DNA of 64,000 nucleotides from Micromonospora polyrhachis (GTDB lineage Bacteria > Actinomycetota > Actinomycetes > Mycobacteriales > Micromonosporaceae). A model generated the notes under the pieces. That model searched no databases, was not told the DNA's origin, and saw only the letters and a list, made by a program, of their open reading frames with translations. Positions 19,001 through 27,961 of this stretch are shown here, piece after piece. The first letter of the stretch is position 1. Each line of letters starts with the position of its first letter. The DNA lies in assembly GCF_014203835.1 (NCBI RefSeq), contig NZ_JACHJW010000001.1, forward strand, positions 6,894,501 through 6,958,500, written 5' to 3'. The position numbers and the translations under genes are program-made.

Positions 19001-20043
19001 CTGGTGGCGGTCAGCCCGTCGAACGCGAGCCGGTAGTCGAACGGCATGATGTTGACCACCGGCCCGAAGAGCCGCCAGTCACCGCCGACCAGTCCCAGGT
19101 CACGGCGCAACTGCTCGTAGCGGTAGCGGTGGTGCGGTCGGGTGACGCGCAACTGGGCACCGACGACGGCGGCCAGGTCGGTCAGGGTCGCCTCGGGCGG
19201 GACGGGGATCCGCAGCGGCACGATGTTCATCGCCATGCACGGCACCCGCAGCGCGGCGGAACCGAGCCGCCCCATCACCGGCAGGCCGAGCACGACTTCG
19301 CCGGCCCCGGTACGGCGGTGCAGCAGCGCCACCACCGCCGCCAGCACCAGATCGGGCCAGCCTGTGCCGCTGGCGTCCAGCGTTGCGGGTAGCGCCACCC
19401 GGTGCCGCCGCACCCCGTGTCCCATCGAGATGGCCGGGGCCAGCGAGACGGGGGCCGGCGCGTCGGCAAGGTACTCCGTCCAGAACTCCCGATCGGCGGT
19501 GTACCGCTCGGAGCCCCGGTAGGCGAGGTCCTCGTCCAGTACGGGCCGCAACGGTGCGAACCGGCCGCGTTGTGCGTCGCGGCCGGTCCGGGTGGCGGTG
19601 TAGAGCTGGGCGACCCGTCGGGCCAGCAGCGCGAAGGCGTAGCCGTCGGCGGCGATGTGGTGCACCCGCTGATACCACAGATGGGTGTCCGGACCGGTGC
19701 TGATCAGCGCCTGGGTGAAGAGCGGACCGGCCGTCAGATCTGCCGGGGTGGCCAGGTCGGCGCGCATCCAGGCCAACGCCTCCGCCTGGTCGGCCACCTC
19801 GACCCGGTGCAGCGGCCACTCGACCGTCGAATCGAGGCGTTGCGCCGGGGCGTCGGTGAACCGGGCATGCAGTGCTTCCGCCTCGGCCATCGCCTGCCGC
19901 AGTGCCGCCTCGAACACCGGTACATCGAGCGGGCCGCGCAGTTCGACGTACTCCCCCGCGTTGTAGGCCGGGCTGCTCCGGTCGAGCTGCTGGCCGGCCC
20001 AGATTCCGGCCTGCGCGGCGGTCAGGGGCAACGCGTCGGTCAC
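16009..20043 (-). CDS. NRPS C-A-T-Reductase, myxochelin (MxcG) type
   Basis: 1344 aa. Domains: condensation (HHIAADG near residue 129), adenylation (YTSGSTGRPNG near 546), thiolation (GGQSLQS near 911) and a C-terminal NAD(P)H thioester reductase (LLTGATGFVG near 998; Y-x-x-x-K in GYQRSKWAAEE near 1134). The ten specificity residues I read are D-A-E-D-I-G-T-V-V-K; acidic residues at positions 239 and 278 suit a basic side chain such as lysine. This is the architecture of MxcG, which links two dihydroxybenzoates to lysine and releases an aldehyde/alcohol reductively. The GTG at 20043 overlaps the DAHP synthase stop (GTGA). No aminotransferase is adjacent, so an alcohol-type product is likelier than an amine. 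Confidence 0.9.
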   Translation of the reverse strand: MTDALPLTAAQAGIWAGQQLDRSSPAYNAGEYVELRGPLDVPVFEAALRQAMAEAEALHARFTDAPAQRLDSTVEWPLHRVEVADQAEALAWMRADLATPADLTAGPLFTQALISTGPDTHLWYQRVHHIAADGYAFALLARRVAQLYTATRTGRDAQRGRFAPLRPVLDEDLAYRGSERYTADREFWTEYLADAPAPVSLAPAISMGHGVRRHRVALPATLDASGTGWPDLVLAAVVALLHRRTGAGEVVLGLPVMGRLGSAALRVPCMAMNIVPLRIPVPPEATLTDLAAVVGAQLRVTRPHHRYRYEQLRRDLGLVGGDWRLFGPVVNIMPFDYRLAFDGLTATSHNVSAGPVEDLSVAVADRGDGRHLDLDANPAAYSAADLAGYAEELLDLLATVERDAAVTRPVPILDGGPLPVPAEPVTELIRRAATTHPDRVAVVDGLRQVTYAELLADATGVADRLAALGAGPGILVSVALPRGVEAVTAILGTLLSGAAYLPLDPDGPVERAQTVLADARPALSITADGIQRRSDGIERDPDLGYVIYTSGSTGRPNGVAVGRAALAHFVAGATHRYGITGTDRVLQFAPLHFDASVEEIFLTLCAGGTLVVRTEQMLESIADLLGGCAEYGVTVLDLPTAYWHELAYAGLPMPPGLRTVIIGGEAALPERVARWHETVDTDVRLFNTYGPTEATVVATVAELTPDETEVPIGRPLPGVRCAVVHDELWLLGGGLATGYLGQPELTGRRFGALAGARAYRTGDRVRLRPDGQLVFAGRVDEEFKISGHRVDPGEVESVLLRHPGVAEAAVVGRAGTGGVKHLVAHVVTELSDVELREHAGRALPAALVPSVFVRTTRLPRNSSGKIDRAALRAVEAAPTETDEPASDAERAVLMVLREVLGAGRIGPDDDFFALGGQSLQSIQVANRLGVPVATVFAHPTAAGLARVLAERSGPEPAVATAPARFAAPPAEEVAEHVRDAVLPAGIIRRPVPGVGRVLLTGATGFVGVHLLAELLASSADRVACLVRAGDPAAGLDRLRETLDRHGLRVPLDRVDVVVGDLAQPYAGPTVDEVYHAGASVSVVRGYRSLRPANVDGTRHLLALGVPFHHVSTVAVATEPGFVAAHPGLRDGYQRSKWAAEELVRQAGDRGLPVTVYRLGRVVGPADTGYVNPDDLVWRILRAGVPRGVLPDLGVAEPWTPVDWVAATVVALARSGATGVHNLVPLPPVRLSQVAAWVSDYGFAVETVPLPRWRDRVRADASDPDSATLAFFDQADSIAPDRPESIGSGQPGRVGSGQPGSGRRPGFLEVQPPVAGPPCPPVDRALMHRYLDHAVKVGLLPAPGC

Positions 20044-21122
20044 GGCTGGGAAACCTCGTCGTCGGGGTGGGCACGGTGCCGCCGCTGTCGTACCGCGTCG
20101 GCCAGGGTCGCCAGGGCAGCGGTGGTGTCGGGCCAGCCGAGGCAGGCGTCGGTGACGCTCATCCCGTACCGCAGTGGGGTCGCTTCTATCTCCTGTCGTC
20201 CCTCGGCGAGGAATGACTCGATCATCACCCCGACCAGGCCCCACTGGCCGGCGGAGAGCTGTGCGGCCAGATCGGCGACGACCAGCGGCTGCCGCCGGTG
20301 GTCCTTGCCGCTGTTGCCGTGCGAGGCGTCCACCACCAGCCGGGCCGGTAGTCCCCCGGCCCGCAGGACCGCCCGCGCCGAGGCCATTGAGGCGGCGTCG
20401 TAGTTCGGTGTCACCCCACCGCGCAGCACCACGTGGCAGTCCCGGTTACCGGCGCTGTGCAGTACCGCCGGATGGCCGTCCGGGTCGAGCCCGGCGTAGA
20501 CGTGTGCCGCGGCGGCGGCGTGCACCGCCTCGGCGGCGGCCTTGACGTCACCGCTGGTGGTGTTCTTCATACCGACCGGCATGGGCAGGGCCGAGGCCAG
20601 TTGCCGGTGCGGCTGGCTGGCCACGGTCCGCGCGCCGATCGCTCCCCAGGAGACCAGGTCGGCCAGGTACGGGGCGAAGAGCGGCTCCACGAACTCGTAC
20701 GCCAGGGGCAGGCCGAGTTCGGCGGCCCGACACAGGAACTCCCGCCCGATGCGTAGCCCCGCGCCGAGGTCCTGGGTGCCGTCCAGGTACGGGTCGGCCA
20801 ACAGCCCCTTCCACCCGATCATGGTGCGGGGCTTCTCCAGGTAGGCCCGCAGCACGATCAGCAGGTCGTCGGCGAACTGGTCGGCGACGGTCGCCAGTTG
20901 GCGGGCGTAGTGCAGCCCGGCTGCCGGGTCGTGCACCGAGCAGGGTCCGACGACGACGAGGAGCCGGTCGTCCGCCCCGTCGAGGACGTCGGCGATGGCC
21001 CGCCGATGCCGGCCGATATCCGCCTGCCGCTCGGGTCCGAGCGGGTACGCGGCCCGCAGCTCGGCGGGCGTGGGCAGACCGGCGACGACGCGCGGGCCGG
21101 CCTCCACAAGTGCGGCGTTCAT
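20040..21122 (-). CDS. DAHP synthase, AroF/G/H class
   Basis: A 360-aa class I 3-deoxy-D-arabino-heptulosonate-7-phosphate synthase. Motifs: [39 protein letters not shown] and [15 protein letters not shown], which hold PEP-, phosphate- and metal-binding residues. It catalyses the first shikimate step, so it boosts chorismate supply for dihydroxybenzoate. Its ATG overlaps the carrier-protein stop (ATGA). As an extra copy inside the siderophore operon it should be made only under iron limitation, independent of housekeeping feedback. Confidence 0.93.
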   Translation of the reverse strand: MNAALVEAGPRVVAGLPTPAELRAAYPLGPERQADIGRHRRAIADVLDGADDRLLVVVGPCSVHDPAAGLHYARQLATVADQFADDLLIVLRAYLEKPRTMIGWKGLLADPYLDGTQDLGAGLRIGREFLCRAAELGLPLAYEFVEPLFAPYLADLVSWGAIGARTVASQPHRQLASALPMPVGMKNTTSGDVKAAAEAVHAAAAAHVYAGLDPDGHPAVLHSAGNRDCHVVLRGGVTPNYDAASMASARAVLRAGGLPARLVVDASHGNSGKDHRRQPLVVADLAAQLSAGQWGLVGVMIESFLAEGRQEIEATPLRYGMSVTDACLGWPDTTAALATLADAVRQRRHRAHPDDEVSQP

Positions 21123-21337
21123 CGGGCGTCGGCGTCGGCGAGCAGGGTGGCCCACCCGGCGATCGTCGGGTCCTCGGCCAGGTCGAGGAAGGACACCTCG
21201 TGCCCGTCGGCCCGCCAGCGTTCTACCAGGGTCATCAGCCGGATCGAGTCCAGCCCGGCGTCGAGCAGGTTGTCGTCGTCGCCGACCGGCTCGCCCAGTA
21301 CCTCGATCACCTGCGCGCGCAGCGTCTCGATGGTCAT
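21119..21337 (-). CDS. Stand-alone aryl carrier protein
   Basis: A 72-aa carrier protein; the phosphopantetheine serine lies in [12 protein letters not shown]. In EntB and DhbB this domain is fused to isochorismatase; here it is a separate gene that overlaps the isochorismatase stop codon by 4 nt. It receives dihydroxybenzoate from the DhbE-like ligase and presents it to the C domain of the NRPS. Confidence 0.92.
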   Translation of the reverse strand: MTIETLRAQVIEVLGEPVGDDDNLLDAGLDSIRLMTLVERWRADGHEVSFLDLAEDPTIAGWATLLADADAR

Positions 21338-21972
21338 GCCGCCACCCCCAGCAGCGCGTCGGCGGCGGACCGGGTGGTGGTGACGTAGCCACAGCGCTGG
21401 GCGACGTGGCGCAGGGTGTCGCGGTGGTGTTCGGCGGTGAAGTCGGCCACCGCGTCGGCCAGCAGGAACGGCTGGATGTCGCGCATGAAGGCGTCCAGCA
21501 CGGTGGCGAGCACACCGATGTGGCCGTACACGCCGGTGACGAGCAACTGGTCCCGCTCACCGAAGAGCGCGTCCAGGTCAGTGCGGACGAAGGCGCTGTA
21601 GCGCCACTTGGTGAGCTGCACGTCGCCCGGTGCGGGGGTGAGCGCGTCGGTGATCGCGGCGGCGCTCGGATCGGCCGGCAGACCGTCGCCCCAGAAGTCG
21701 AGCAACAGCCCGCGCTGCTCGGAGGTCTGCCCGCCGGGCTGGGCCGAGAAGACCACCGGCACGCCCAAATCGATGCAGTGCTTGCGGATCGCCGCGATGT
21801 TCTCCACCACGCCGGGCAGGGGCGTCTCGTGCGTACCGAACGCGTCGAGGAAGTAGTTCTGCATGTCGTGGATGAGCAGAACCGCGCGGGCCGGGTCGGG
21901 CCGCCAGGCCACCCGGTTGGCGGGCAGCTCCGCCTCGGTCGGCAGTGGATAGGGAGCGATGCTGGGCAGCAC
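21334..21972 (-). CDS. dhbB: Isochorismatase (DhbB/EntB N-domain)
   Basis: A 212-aa isochorismatase-fold enzyme that hydrolyses isochorismate to 2,3-dihydro-2,3-dihydroxybenzoate plus pyruvate. It keeps the family Asp ([10 protein letters not shown]) and Lys (LTKWRYSAF). The residue corresponding to Cys of other cysteine hydrolases is Gly ([10 protein letters not shown]), as in true EntB-type isochorismatases. It lacks the C-terminal carrier domain, which is encoded by the next gene. The GTG at 21972 has GGAAGG 7 nt upstream. Confidence 0.92.
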   Translation of the reverse strand: MLPSIAPYPLPTEAELPANRVAWRPDPARAVLLIHDMQNYFLDAFGTHETPLPGVVENIAAIRKHCIDLGVPVVFSAQPGGQTSEQRGLLLDFWGDGLPADPSAAAITDALTPAPGDVQLTKWRYSAFVRTDLDALFGERDQLLVTGVYGHIGVLATVLDAFMRDIQPFLLADAVADFTAEHHRDTLRHVAQRCGYVTTTRSAADALLGVAA

Positions 21973-21975
21973 GGT

Positions 21976-23586
21976 TCAGCCTTCCTTCGGAGTGGTCGAG
22001 CTGGCGAGTCGGTCCCGCAGGGCGGCGCGCAGGTCCTTGCGACTGACCTTGCCCACGCCGGTGACCGGGAACGTGTCGACAAACTCCACCTTGTCTGGGA
22101 TCTTGTACGCCGCCAGCCCGCGCTGCCGGACGAAACCACGGATCATGGGCGCGGTCATCGGCTCCGTGTCCGGGCGGGCGACGACGAACGCGTACGTCCG
22201 TTCGCCGAGATACGGATCGGGTACGGCGACCACGGCGACGTCGTGCACGCCGGGGTGGGCCAGGATGTGGTTCTCCACCTCCTCGGCGGCGATCTTCTCC
22301 CCGCCCCGGTTGATCTGGTCCTTGGCCCGGCCGGTCACCACGAGGTAGCCGCCGTCGACGACCCGGACCAGGTCACCGGTGCGGTAGAACCCGTCCGGGG
22401 TGAACGCGGTGGCGTTGTGCTCCTCGGCCCGCCAGTAGCCCCGGATCGTGTACGGCCCCCGGGTGAGCAGATGACCCACCTCCCCCGGTGGGACCTCGAC
22501 CCCCTCGTCGTCGACCACCCAGATCTCGTCGTCGGGTGAGATGGGCCGGCCCTGGGTGTGCAACACGATGTCGCCCGGGTCGCCGAACCGGGTGTAGTTG
22601 ACCAGACCCTCGGCCATACCGAACACCTGCTGAACCTGGCAACCGAGGGTCGGGCCGACCCGCCCAGCCACCTCGTCGGCCAGCTTCGCCCCACCCACCT
22701 GCAACACCCGCAGGGTGGACAGGTCGGCGGCGGTGCCGGGCCGGGATGCGGCGTCCAGCCAGAGCAGCGCCAGCGGCGGGACCAGGGCGGTGATGGTGAC
22801 GCCCTCGCGTTCGATGAGCGGAAATGCCGTGGCCGGGTCGGGCCGGGGAGCCAGGACGACCCGCCCTCCGGCGTACAGCACACCGAGGACGCCGGGCGAG
22901 GAGAGCGGGAAGTTGTGCGCCACCGGCAACGCGCACAGGTAGACGGTGTCGCCGGAGAGTTCGCAGATCTCGGCGCTGGCCCGCACGCTGTAGAGGTAGT
23001 CGTCGTGGGTGCGTGGGATCAGTTTCGGTAGCCCGGTGCTGCCGCCGGAGAGCTGGAGGAACGCCAGGTCGGCGGCGGCGGGGCCGGGTGGCAGCGCGGT
23101 CGGTGTGAGGTACAGGTCGGCCAGGGCGGTGTGCTCGCCCGGGTCAGCGGCCACGATGACCCGCGCATCCCCGGCGACCGCGGCCAACTGCCGGTGGTCG
23201 AAGCCCTCGTGCACGGCGGTGGTGATGTACGCGACGGCCTCGGTGTGCGCACAGAAGTAGCCGATCTCGGCGGCCCGGTGGGCGGGCAGCGCGAACACCG
23301 GCAGGGCACCGAGGCGGAACAGCGCGAAGATGACGTCGAAGAACTCCACGACGTTGGGCAGCTGCACCACCACGCGGTCGCCGTGCCGCACGCCGATCCC
23401 GGACAGGCCGGCGGCCAGCCGATCAGCCCGGTCAGCCAGCTCGGCGTAGCTGACCCGGCGCTCGCCCTCGACCACGGCGATCTGGTCGCCGTAGCGCCGG
23501 GCGCAGGTCGCCAGCAGGTCGCTGAAGGTCTCGCCGCGCCAGTAGCCCTGGGCGCGGTAGCGGGCGGCGAACTCTTCAGGCCACAT
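21976..23586 (-). CDS. dhbE: 2,3-dihydroxybenzoate-AMP ligase
   Basis: A 536-aa acyl-adenylate ligase. Motifs include [19 protein letters not shown] (A3), [13 protein letters not shown] (A5), FYRTGDLVR (A7) and the catalytic Lys in [13 protein letters not shown] (A10). [15 protein letters not shown] with Asn in the A4 position is characteristic of DHB/salicylate activating enzymes. It charges the separate aryl carrier protein. It overlaps the isochorismate synthase gene by 11 nt. Confidence 0.94.
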   Translation of the reverse strand: MWPEEFAARYRAQGYWRGETFSDLLATCARRYGDQIAVVEGERRVSYAELADRADRLAAGLSGIGVRHGDRVVVQLPNVVEFFDVIFALFRLGALPVFALPAHRAAEIGYFCAHTEAVAYITTAVHEGFDHRQLAAVAGDARVIVAADPGEHTALADLYLTPTALPPGPAAADLAFLQLSGGSTGLPKLIPRTHDDYLYSVRASAEICELSGDTVYLCALPVAHNFPLSSPGVLGVLYAGGRVVLAPRPDPATAFPLIEREGVTITALVPPLALLWLDAASRPGTAADLSTLRVLQVGGAKLADEVAGRVGPTLGCQVQQVFGMAEGLVNYTRFGDPGDIVLHTQGRPISPDDEIWVVDDEGVEVPPGEVGHLLTRGPYTIRGYWRAEEHNATAFTPDGFYRTGDLVRVVDGGYLVVTGRAKDQINRGGEKIAAEEVENHILAHPGVHDVAVVAVPDPYLGERTYAFVVARPDTEPMTAPMIRGFVRQRGLAAYKIPDKVEFVDTFPVTGVGKVSRKDLRAALRDRLASSTTPKEG

Positions 23587-24760
23587 CGGACACCCCCAGC
23601 GCGGTCAGGAAGGTACCGAACTTGGCGGTGGTCTCGGCCAGTTCCGCCTCGGGCACCGAGTCGGCGACGATGCCGGCTCCGGCGTAGAGCCGCAGCGTGT
23701 CCCCTTCGGCCAGGCCGCAGCGCACCGCCACCACCCATTCGCCGTCGCCGTTGGCGTCGCCCCAGCCGACCAGCCCGGTGTAGAACCCCCGGTCGAAGGG
23801 TTCGAGTTCGGCGATGGCTGCTCGTGCGTCGGCAGCCGGGGTGCCGCAGACCGCCGGGGTCGGATGGAGGGCGGTGGCCAGGGCCAGCGCCGAGATCGCC
23901 GGATCGGCGACCTCGCCGGTGACCTGAGTGGAGAGGTGCCAGAGCGCCGCCGTACGGACCAGCGACGGTTCGGCCGGTACGTCGAGGCGGGCGCAGAGCG
24001 GCCGAAGGCCAGCGGCGACCGCGTCCACCACCACCGCGTGTTCGTGCCGGTCCTTGGCCGAGGCGAGCAGGGCAGTGCCTCGCCGCGCGTCCTCCACCGG
24101 ATCGGGGTGCCGGGCGGCCGAGCCGGCGATCGGGTTCGCCACCACCCGTGCCCCGAAGCGGGACACCAGCAGTTCGGGGCTGGCCCCCACCAACGTACGA
24201 CCGGCGCCCAGGTCCATCGCGAAGGTGTAACCGTGCGGGTCCCGCCGGGCAAGGGCTCGGGGCAGTGCGGGCAGATCCAGCGGGGTGGTCGCGGTCAGCC
24301 GCAGCGATCGGGCGAGCACCACCTTCGTGTAGTCGCCGCCCCGGATCCGACCGACGGCGCGGCCGACCGCGTCGGCGTACTGGCGGGGCGCGGGCTCGGC
24401 CTGGACGGTGCAGCGTAGTGCGGTAGCCGGTCCAGCCGCCGGGACCGGCGCGAAGGCGGACAGTGGGCCGGCCCGCCGGACCCGCTGTGGGACCACCAGA
24501 TGGGCCGACGCGCCGGGGTCGAAGGGAACCGCGCCGACGACCACGCGGGTCTCGTGGCCGGCCGCCTCGGCGACACCGAGCCCAGCCTGGACCCGTTCGG
24601 CGAGGTCGCCCAGCCCATGCGGTCGGGCGGAGGGCGGTACGGCGAAGTACGTGCCCTCGGCGAGCAGGGTGCCGCGCGGCGAGACGAACAGCGACGACGT
24701 GCCCGGTTCGTAGGCCGCCACCAGTTCGGTGGCGGTGGCGTCCGGCGGGGCGATGATCAC
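23576..24760 (-). CDS. dhbC: Isochorismate synthase
   Basis: 394 aa, chorismate-binding family. Signature parts are [12 protein letters not shown], the active-site [11 protein letters not shown] and [14 protein letters not shown], then [12 protein letters not shown] and [12 protein letters not shown]. It converts chorismate to isochorismate at the start of the catechol branch. The GTG at 24760 has GGAG 8 nt upstream. A 131-bp gap separates it from dhbA, enough for a weak internal hairpin (CCTCG/CGAGG arms) but no own promoter is evident. Confidence 0.92.
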   Translation of the reverse strand: MIIAPPDATATELVAAYEPGTSSLFVSPRGTLLAEGTYFAVPPSARPHGLGDLAERVQAGLGVAEAAGHETRVVVGAVPFDPGASAHLVVPQRVRRAGPLSAFAPVPAAGPATALRCTVQAEPAPRQYADAVGRAVGRIRGGDYTKVVLARSLRLTATTPLDLPALPRALARRDPHGYTFAMDLGAGRTLVGASPELLVSRFGARVVANPIAGSAARHPDPVEDARRGTALLASAKDRHEHAVVVDAVAAGLRPLCARLDVPAEPSLVRTAALWHLSTQVTGEVADPAISALALATALHPTPAVCGTPAADARAAIAELEPFDRGFYTGLVGWGDANGDGEWVVAVRCGLAEGDTLRLYAGAGIVADSVPEAELAETTAKFGTFLTALGVSDVA

Positions 24761-24891
24761 GGTGGCGACTCCATTCGACAGGCACGGCGCTGTCCTGCGG
24801 TGACAGATTGTTGAGCTGGACGGCACGGGGTGGTGGCCCCGGGTCCGGGACTGCTCCTCGGGCGGCCGGTCGGACCGCTGCGAGGGCTGGA

Positions 24892-25668
24892 TCAGGCGCG
24901 CAGCGTGGCGCCGCCGTCGACGTACAGGTCGTGCATGGTGATGTGCCGGGCCTGGTCGGAGACGAGGAACAGCACGGCGTCGGCGATGTCCTCGGGGGCG
25001 GCGAGCCGACCCAGCGGAATGCCGACCCGGTACGTGTCCGGTGTGCCGGCGATCACCCGAGCGGAGTCGTCGTCGCCGGTCCACAGTGCCCGCTGCATCG
25101 GGGTGTCGGTCGAGCCCGGGGCGACGACATTGCATCGAATGCCGTGCGGGGCCAGTTCCAGGCCGAGGGACTTCGTGAACATGGTGGCGGCGGCCTTGGA
25201 TGCGGCATAGGCGGCCATGCCGACACGCGGCACGCCGGCGGCGTTGGAGGCGACGGTGACGATCACTCCCTGTCGACGCGGGGTCATCCGTCGGGCCACC
25301 GCCCGGCAGGTGTGGAAGACGCCGGAGGTGTTGACCGCGAAGGTGGTCGCCCAGTCGGTGTCGCGGTAGTCGAGCACCGCCCCGACCCGGAGCACACCGG
25401 CCACGTTGACCAGGATCCCGATCGGACCGAGGTCACGCTCGACGGTCGCCACAACCTCGTCGACCTCTGTCGACTGGGCGACGTCGGCGCGGTAGCCGAG
25501 GATGGTGTCCGGGTGTTCCTGAGCCAGTCGTTGGATCCCGGTGGCTTCCCGGTCCACGGCGGCGACCCGAGCCCCGTGTGCCTGCAGCGCTCGTGCGACC
25601 GCCAGTCCGATGCCCTGGCCAGCACCGGTGACCAACGCGGTCACCCCGGCGATTCCACTCTGGCGCAT
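24892..25668 (-). CDS. dhbA: 2,3-dihydro-2,3-dihydroxybenzoate dehydrogenase
   Basis: A 258-aa short-chain dehydrogenase: cofactor motif [16 protein letters not shown] segment and catalytic Y-x-x-x-K in [12 protein letters not shown]. It oxidises the isochorismatase product to 2,3-dihydroxybenzoate, making it the EntA/DhbA counterpart. The ATG at 25668 has GGAGG 6 nt upstream; an in-frame start further up would overlap the control region. First gene of the siderophore operon, just behind an iron box. Confidence 0.93.
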   Translation of the reverse strand: MRQSGIAGVTALVTGAGQGIGLAVARALQAHGARVAAVDREATGIQRLAQEHPDTILGYRADVAQSTEVDEVVATVERDLGPIGILVNVAGVLRVGAVLDYRDTDWATTFAVNTSGVFHTCRAVARRMTPRRQGVIVTVASNAAGVPRVGMAAYAASKAAATMFTKSLGLELAPHGIRCNVVAPGSTDTPMQRALWTGDDDSARVIAGTPDTYRVGIPLGRLAAPEDIADAVLFLVSDQARHITMHDLYVDGGATLRA

Positions 25669-25710
25669 TCCATTCCTCCCGATCAAGGGGTGCCCGACCA
25701 TCCACACTAT

Positions 25711-25729
25711 GTAGGTGAGGCTAGCCTTA
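25711..25729 (-). promoter_or_regulatory. Iron box before the siderophore biosynthesis operon
   Basis: GTAGGTGAGGCTAGCCTTA matches the IdeR/DmdR consensus at about 15 of 19 positions. A second, weaker AGGCTA-centred half (about 25726-25744) overlaps it, so two repressor dimers could bind side by side. It lies 42 bp before dhbA and should repress the whole 25668-16009 operon when iron is plentiful. Confidence 0.82.
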
Positions 25730-25958
25730 GTTAGGCTAGGGCAACATAACCCCTCGGGACGCTCCTGTCACCCTCCAACACCCCAATAAACCGAAGTTTG
25801 TCGATTGAATGACGTGTTGATCTCGACCTACGTCGGAGAAGTGTCGAAGGTCACGGGGCGTCGAAGACCGCGCAGTACTCGACCGGGCGCAGGCGACGAC
25901 CCTGTTCGTGGCTGGCACCGCCCTCGTCCGCCAGCGGCTGGCTCTGCGCCAGATCCGA

Positions 25959-26855
25959 CTACGTCACGCTGGGGGTGACCATCCGCGCCGCAGCGGCAAA
26001 GGCCCGGACGTGTGCGCTCTCACCTTCGGCGGCCCACACCAGGACGAACTCGGCAGGGGCACCGTCGATGACGGGGACGTAGGTGATGTCGGGGCGTTGG
26101 AAGTACTGGCCAGCCTGGGCCGTGGCCAGGGCGATACCCTGGCCCGCCCCGATAATCGTGAGCCCAGCCTGGACGGTGTCGACGTCCGGGCCACGGTGGA
26201 TGGGCCTGCCGCTGGGAGTTCGCGTGGGGTGGTGGAACTCCTGCCAGTACGCTGGTGCCGGACTTGCGGCATAGATGGCGGTTTCCCCGGCCAGATCCTC
26301 CAGCGTGATCTGGTCCCGCCGAGCGAAGGGATGACCGGTCGGCACCGCCAGGATGCGTCCCTCCCGCAGCAGGCTCGGACCGACCACCAGGTCGGGTTCC
26401 TCGATCGGAAGCATCGTGGCCAACACGTCGACCATGCCCTCCCGCAGCGCGGCAACATGATCGCTGAGCGACGCCTCCAGGACCACCTGCACCTCGCAGC
26501 CCGGATGGCGGTCTCGGTAGGTGCTGATCACTCGGAAGAGGACGGCACCCGTCGCGGGTCCCAGGAATCCCACGCGCAGGATGTGGCTAGCGTCTCGGGC
26601 AGCGGCTGTCGCACGGGCGACGGCCTCCTGGATGGCGCGGTGATGCGGGGCGATGTCGTCATACAGGCGGCGACCGACCTCGGTCAGCTGGACGTGGCGG
26701 CTGGTGCGCTCGAACAGCGCCGAGCCGATACGACGTTCCAGCTTGGCGATGGTCTGGCTGACCCGGCCGCTACTGATGTGCAGCCGCTCGGCGGTACGAC
26801 GGAAGTGCAGTTCCTGCGCGAGAGCGAGGAAGGTCTCGATCTCGTGACGCTCCAT
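25959..26855 (-). CDS. LysR family transcriptional regulator
   Basis: 298 aa with the N-terminal LysR helix-turn-helix (EIETFLALAQELHFRRTAER, then LHISSGRVSQTIAKLERRIG) and a C-terminal two-lobed effector domain beginning at ILRVGFLGPATGAVL. It is divergent from the DHFR-fold reductase gene, with 172 bp between the starts, and by the usual LysR rule may control it. It is separated from dhbA by 290 bp and convergent with nothing; a role in siderophore control is not supported. Confidence 0.9.
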   Translation of the reverse strand: MERHEIETFLALAQELHFRRTAERLHISSGRVSQTIAKLERRIGSALFERTSRHVQLTEVGRRLYDDIAPHHRAIQEAVARATAAARDASHILRVGFLGPATGAVLFRVISTYRDRHPGCEVQVVLEASLSDHVAALREGMVDVLATMLPIEEPDLVVGPSLLREGRILAVPTGHPFARRDQITLEDLAGETAIYAASPAPAYWQEFHHPTRTPSGRPIHRGPDVDTVQAGLTIIGAGQGIALATAQAGQYFQRPDITYVPVIDGAPAEFVLVWAAEGESAHVRAFAAAARMVTPSVT

Positions 26856-26980
26856 CACACCCCGCTATCGCTTAGTTCTGCTAATCGGACGTTCCGCGAC
26901 TAGCTATTGTTCCAGGTGAGACCCGGCGGTAATGATGAAGATCCGGCGGCGGGAGGCGGCAGCCACCGTCGCTGTCCGTT

Positions 26981-27020
26981 ATCTCATGTCTCTAGCGAAG
27001 ATCTGATATCTCTAGCGAGG
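26981..27020 (+). repeat. Tandem 20-bp repeat in a divergent promoter region
   Basis: Two adjacent 20-bp units, ATCTCATGTCTCTAGCGAAG and ATCTGATATCTCTAGCGAGG, differing at three positions. They end 8 bp before the TTG start of the reductase gene and include its Shine-Dalgarno (GAGGGA follows on). One unit per two helical turns is the spacing expected for paired regulator binding. Confidence 0.7.
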
Positions 27021-27027
27021 GAACCTC

Positions 27028-27936
27028 TTGCGCAAGCTCGTGTACTACATCGCCTCAACGCTGGATGGCTTCATCGCCGGTCCTGATGGCGCCGACCCCA
27101 CCGGGCCCGGTGGGTTCTGGCCGATTCCAGAGGACTACCTGCGTCACCTGGTTGCCGAATACCCGGAGACCCTGCCGGGGCCGGCCCGGCAGGCGCTCGG
27201 CATCACCGCCGAGGGGACCCGCTTCGACACCGTCCTGGAGGGCCGTCACTCCTACGAGATCGGGCTGAAGGCCGGCGTCGCCGACGCCTATCCGCACCTG
27301 CGCCACCTGGTGTTCTCCCGTACCCTGTCGGAGAGTCCGGACCCGGCGGTGGAGATTGTGTCCGGCGATCCCATCGCCAAGGTTAGGGAGCTGAAGCAGC
27401 AGCCCGGCAAGGACATCTGGGTGATCGGCGGCGGCAACCTGGCCGGGGCCCTCTACCCGGAGATCGACCAGCTCATCGTGAAGCTGGCGCCCCTGACCAT
27501 CGGCACCGGCATTCCGCTGTTCGGACACGGAGCCGAGTTCGACCCGCGTACGTGGGAACTCGTCGACCACCGCGTCATGGACAGCGGCGCGCTCTTTCTC
27601 ACCTACACCCGCACGACCAGCGGACAGAACTCCGCGTGCCCGCCCCCCGCACCACCCTCGGCGAGGTGCCCTTCGCCTGCGACCGAGCCGGCTACGTCAA
27701 CTTCGAACGCCCCACCAACATGGCCTGTTAGCGACGGCGAGGCCGACACGTCGCTCGACTCCCGGGCCGGTGTGTACGTCGACTGGTCCGGTCGACGCAC
27801 CCACCGGCCGGGATGCGCTGATGTGGTGGAACACAGGGTCGATCCTGGCCAGAGGATTAGCAGCGGCATGCCTCGTCACCTCCAGTCGCCGGATGCAACT
27901 GATCGACGTGTTCAGGCTGAGCCAGACCGACACTGA
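27028..27936 (+). CDS. DHFR/RibD-C fold reductase, extended C-terminus
   Basis: The first 190 residues are a dihydrofolate-reductase-like (RibD C-terminal) domain: RKLVYYIASTLDGFIAGPDG, GRHSYEIGL, DIWVIGGGNLAGAL and a closing FLTYTR. Family members usually end there. Here the frame continues for about 110 Pro/Ser/Arg-rich residues without recognisable structure, so the natural stop may have been lost or shifted. TTG start at 27028 with GAGGGA 5-7 nt upstream. Cytosolic, NADPH-dependent reduction is likely; the substrate is unknown. The annotated end is the first in-frame stop, the functional end probably near 27610. Confidence 0.75.
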   Translation: MRKLVYYIASTLDGFIAGPDGADPTGPGGFWPIPEDYLRHLVAEYPETLPGPARQALGITAEGTRFDTVLEGRHSYEIGLKAGVADAYPHLRHLVFSRTLSESPDPAVEIVSGDPIAKVRELKQQPGKDIWVIGGGNLAGALYPEIDQLIVKLAPLTIGTGIPLFGHGAEFDPRTWELVDHRVMDSGALFLTYTRTTSGQNSACPPPAPPSARCPSPATEPATSTSNAPPTWPVSDGEADTSLDSRAGVYVDWSGRRTHRPGCADVVEHRVDPGQRISSGMPRHLQSPDATDRRVQAEPDRH

Positions 27937-27961
27937 GCCGTTCGACTGCGACAATCAGAAA

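Noticed and set aside
24761-24891. Attenuator or riboswitch between dhbA and dhbC
   Set aside because: Only a loose CCTCG/CGAGG hairpin without a T-run or conserved aptamer; not strong enough to annotate.
16009-25668. Enterobactin or bacillibactin type siderophore
   Set aside because: The NRPS ends in a reductase, not a thioesterase, and its code is not Ser or Thr.
25726-25744. Second full iron box next to dhbA
   Set aside because: Only about 12 of 19 positions match; treated as a weak half site of the main box.
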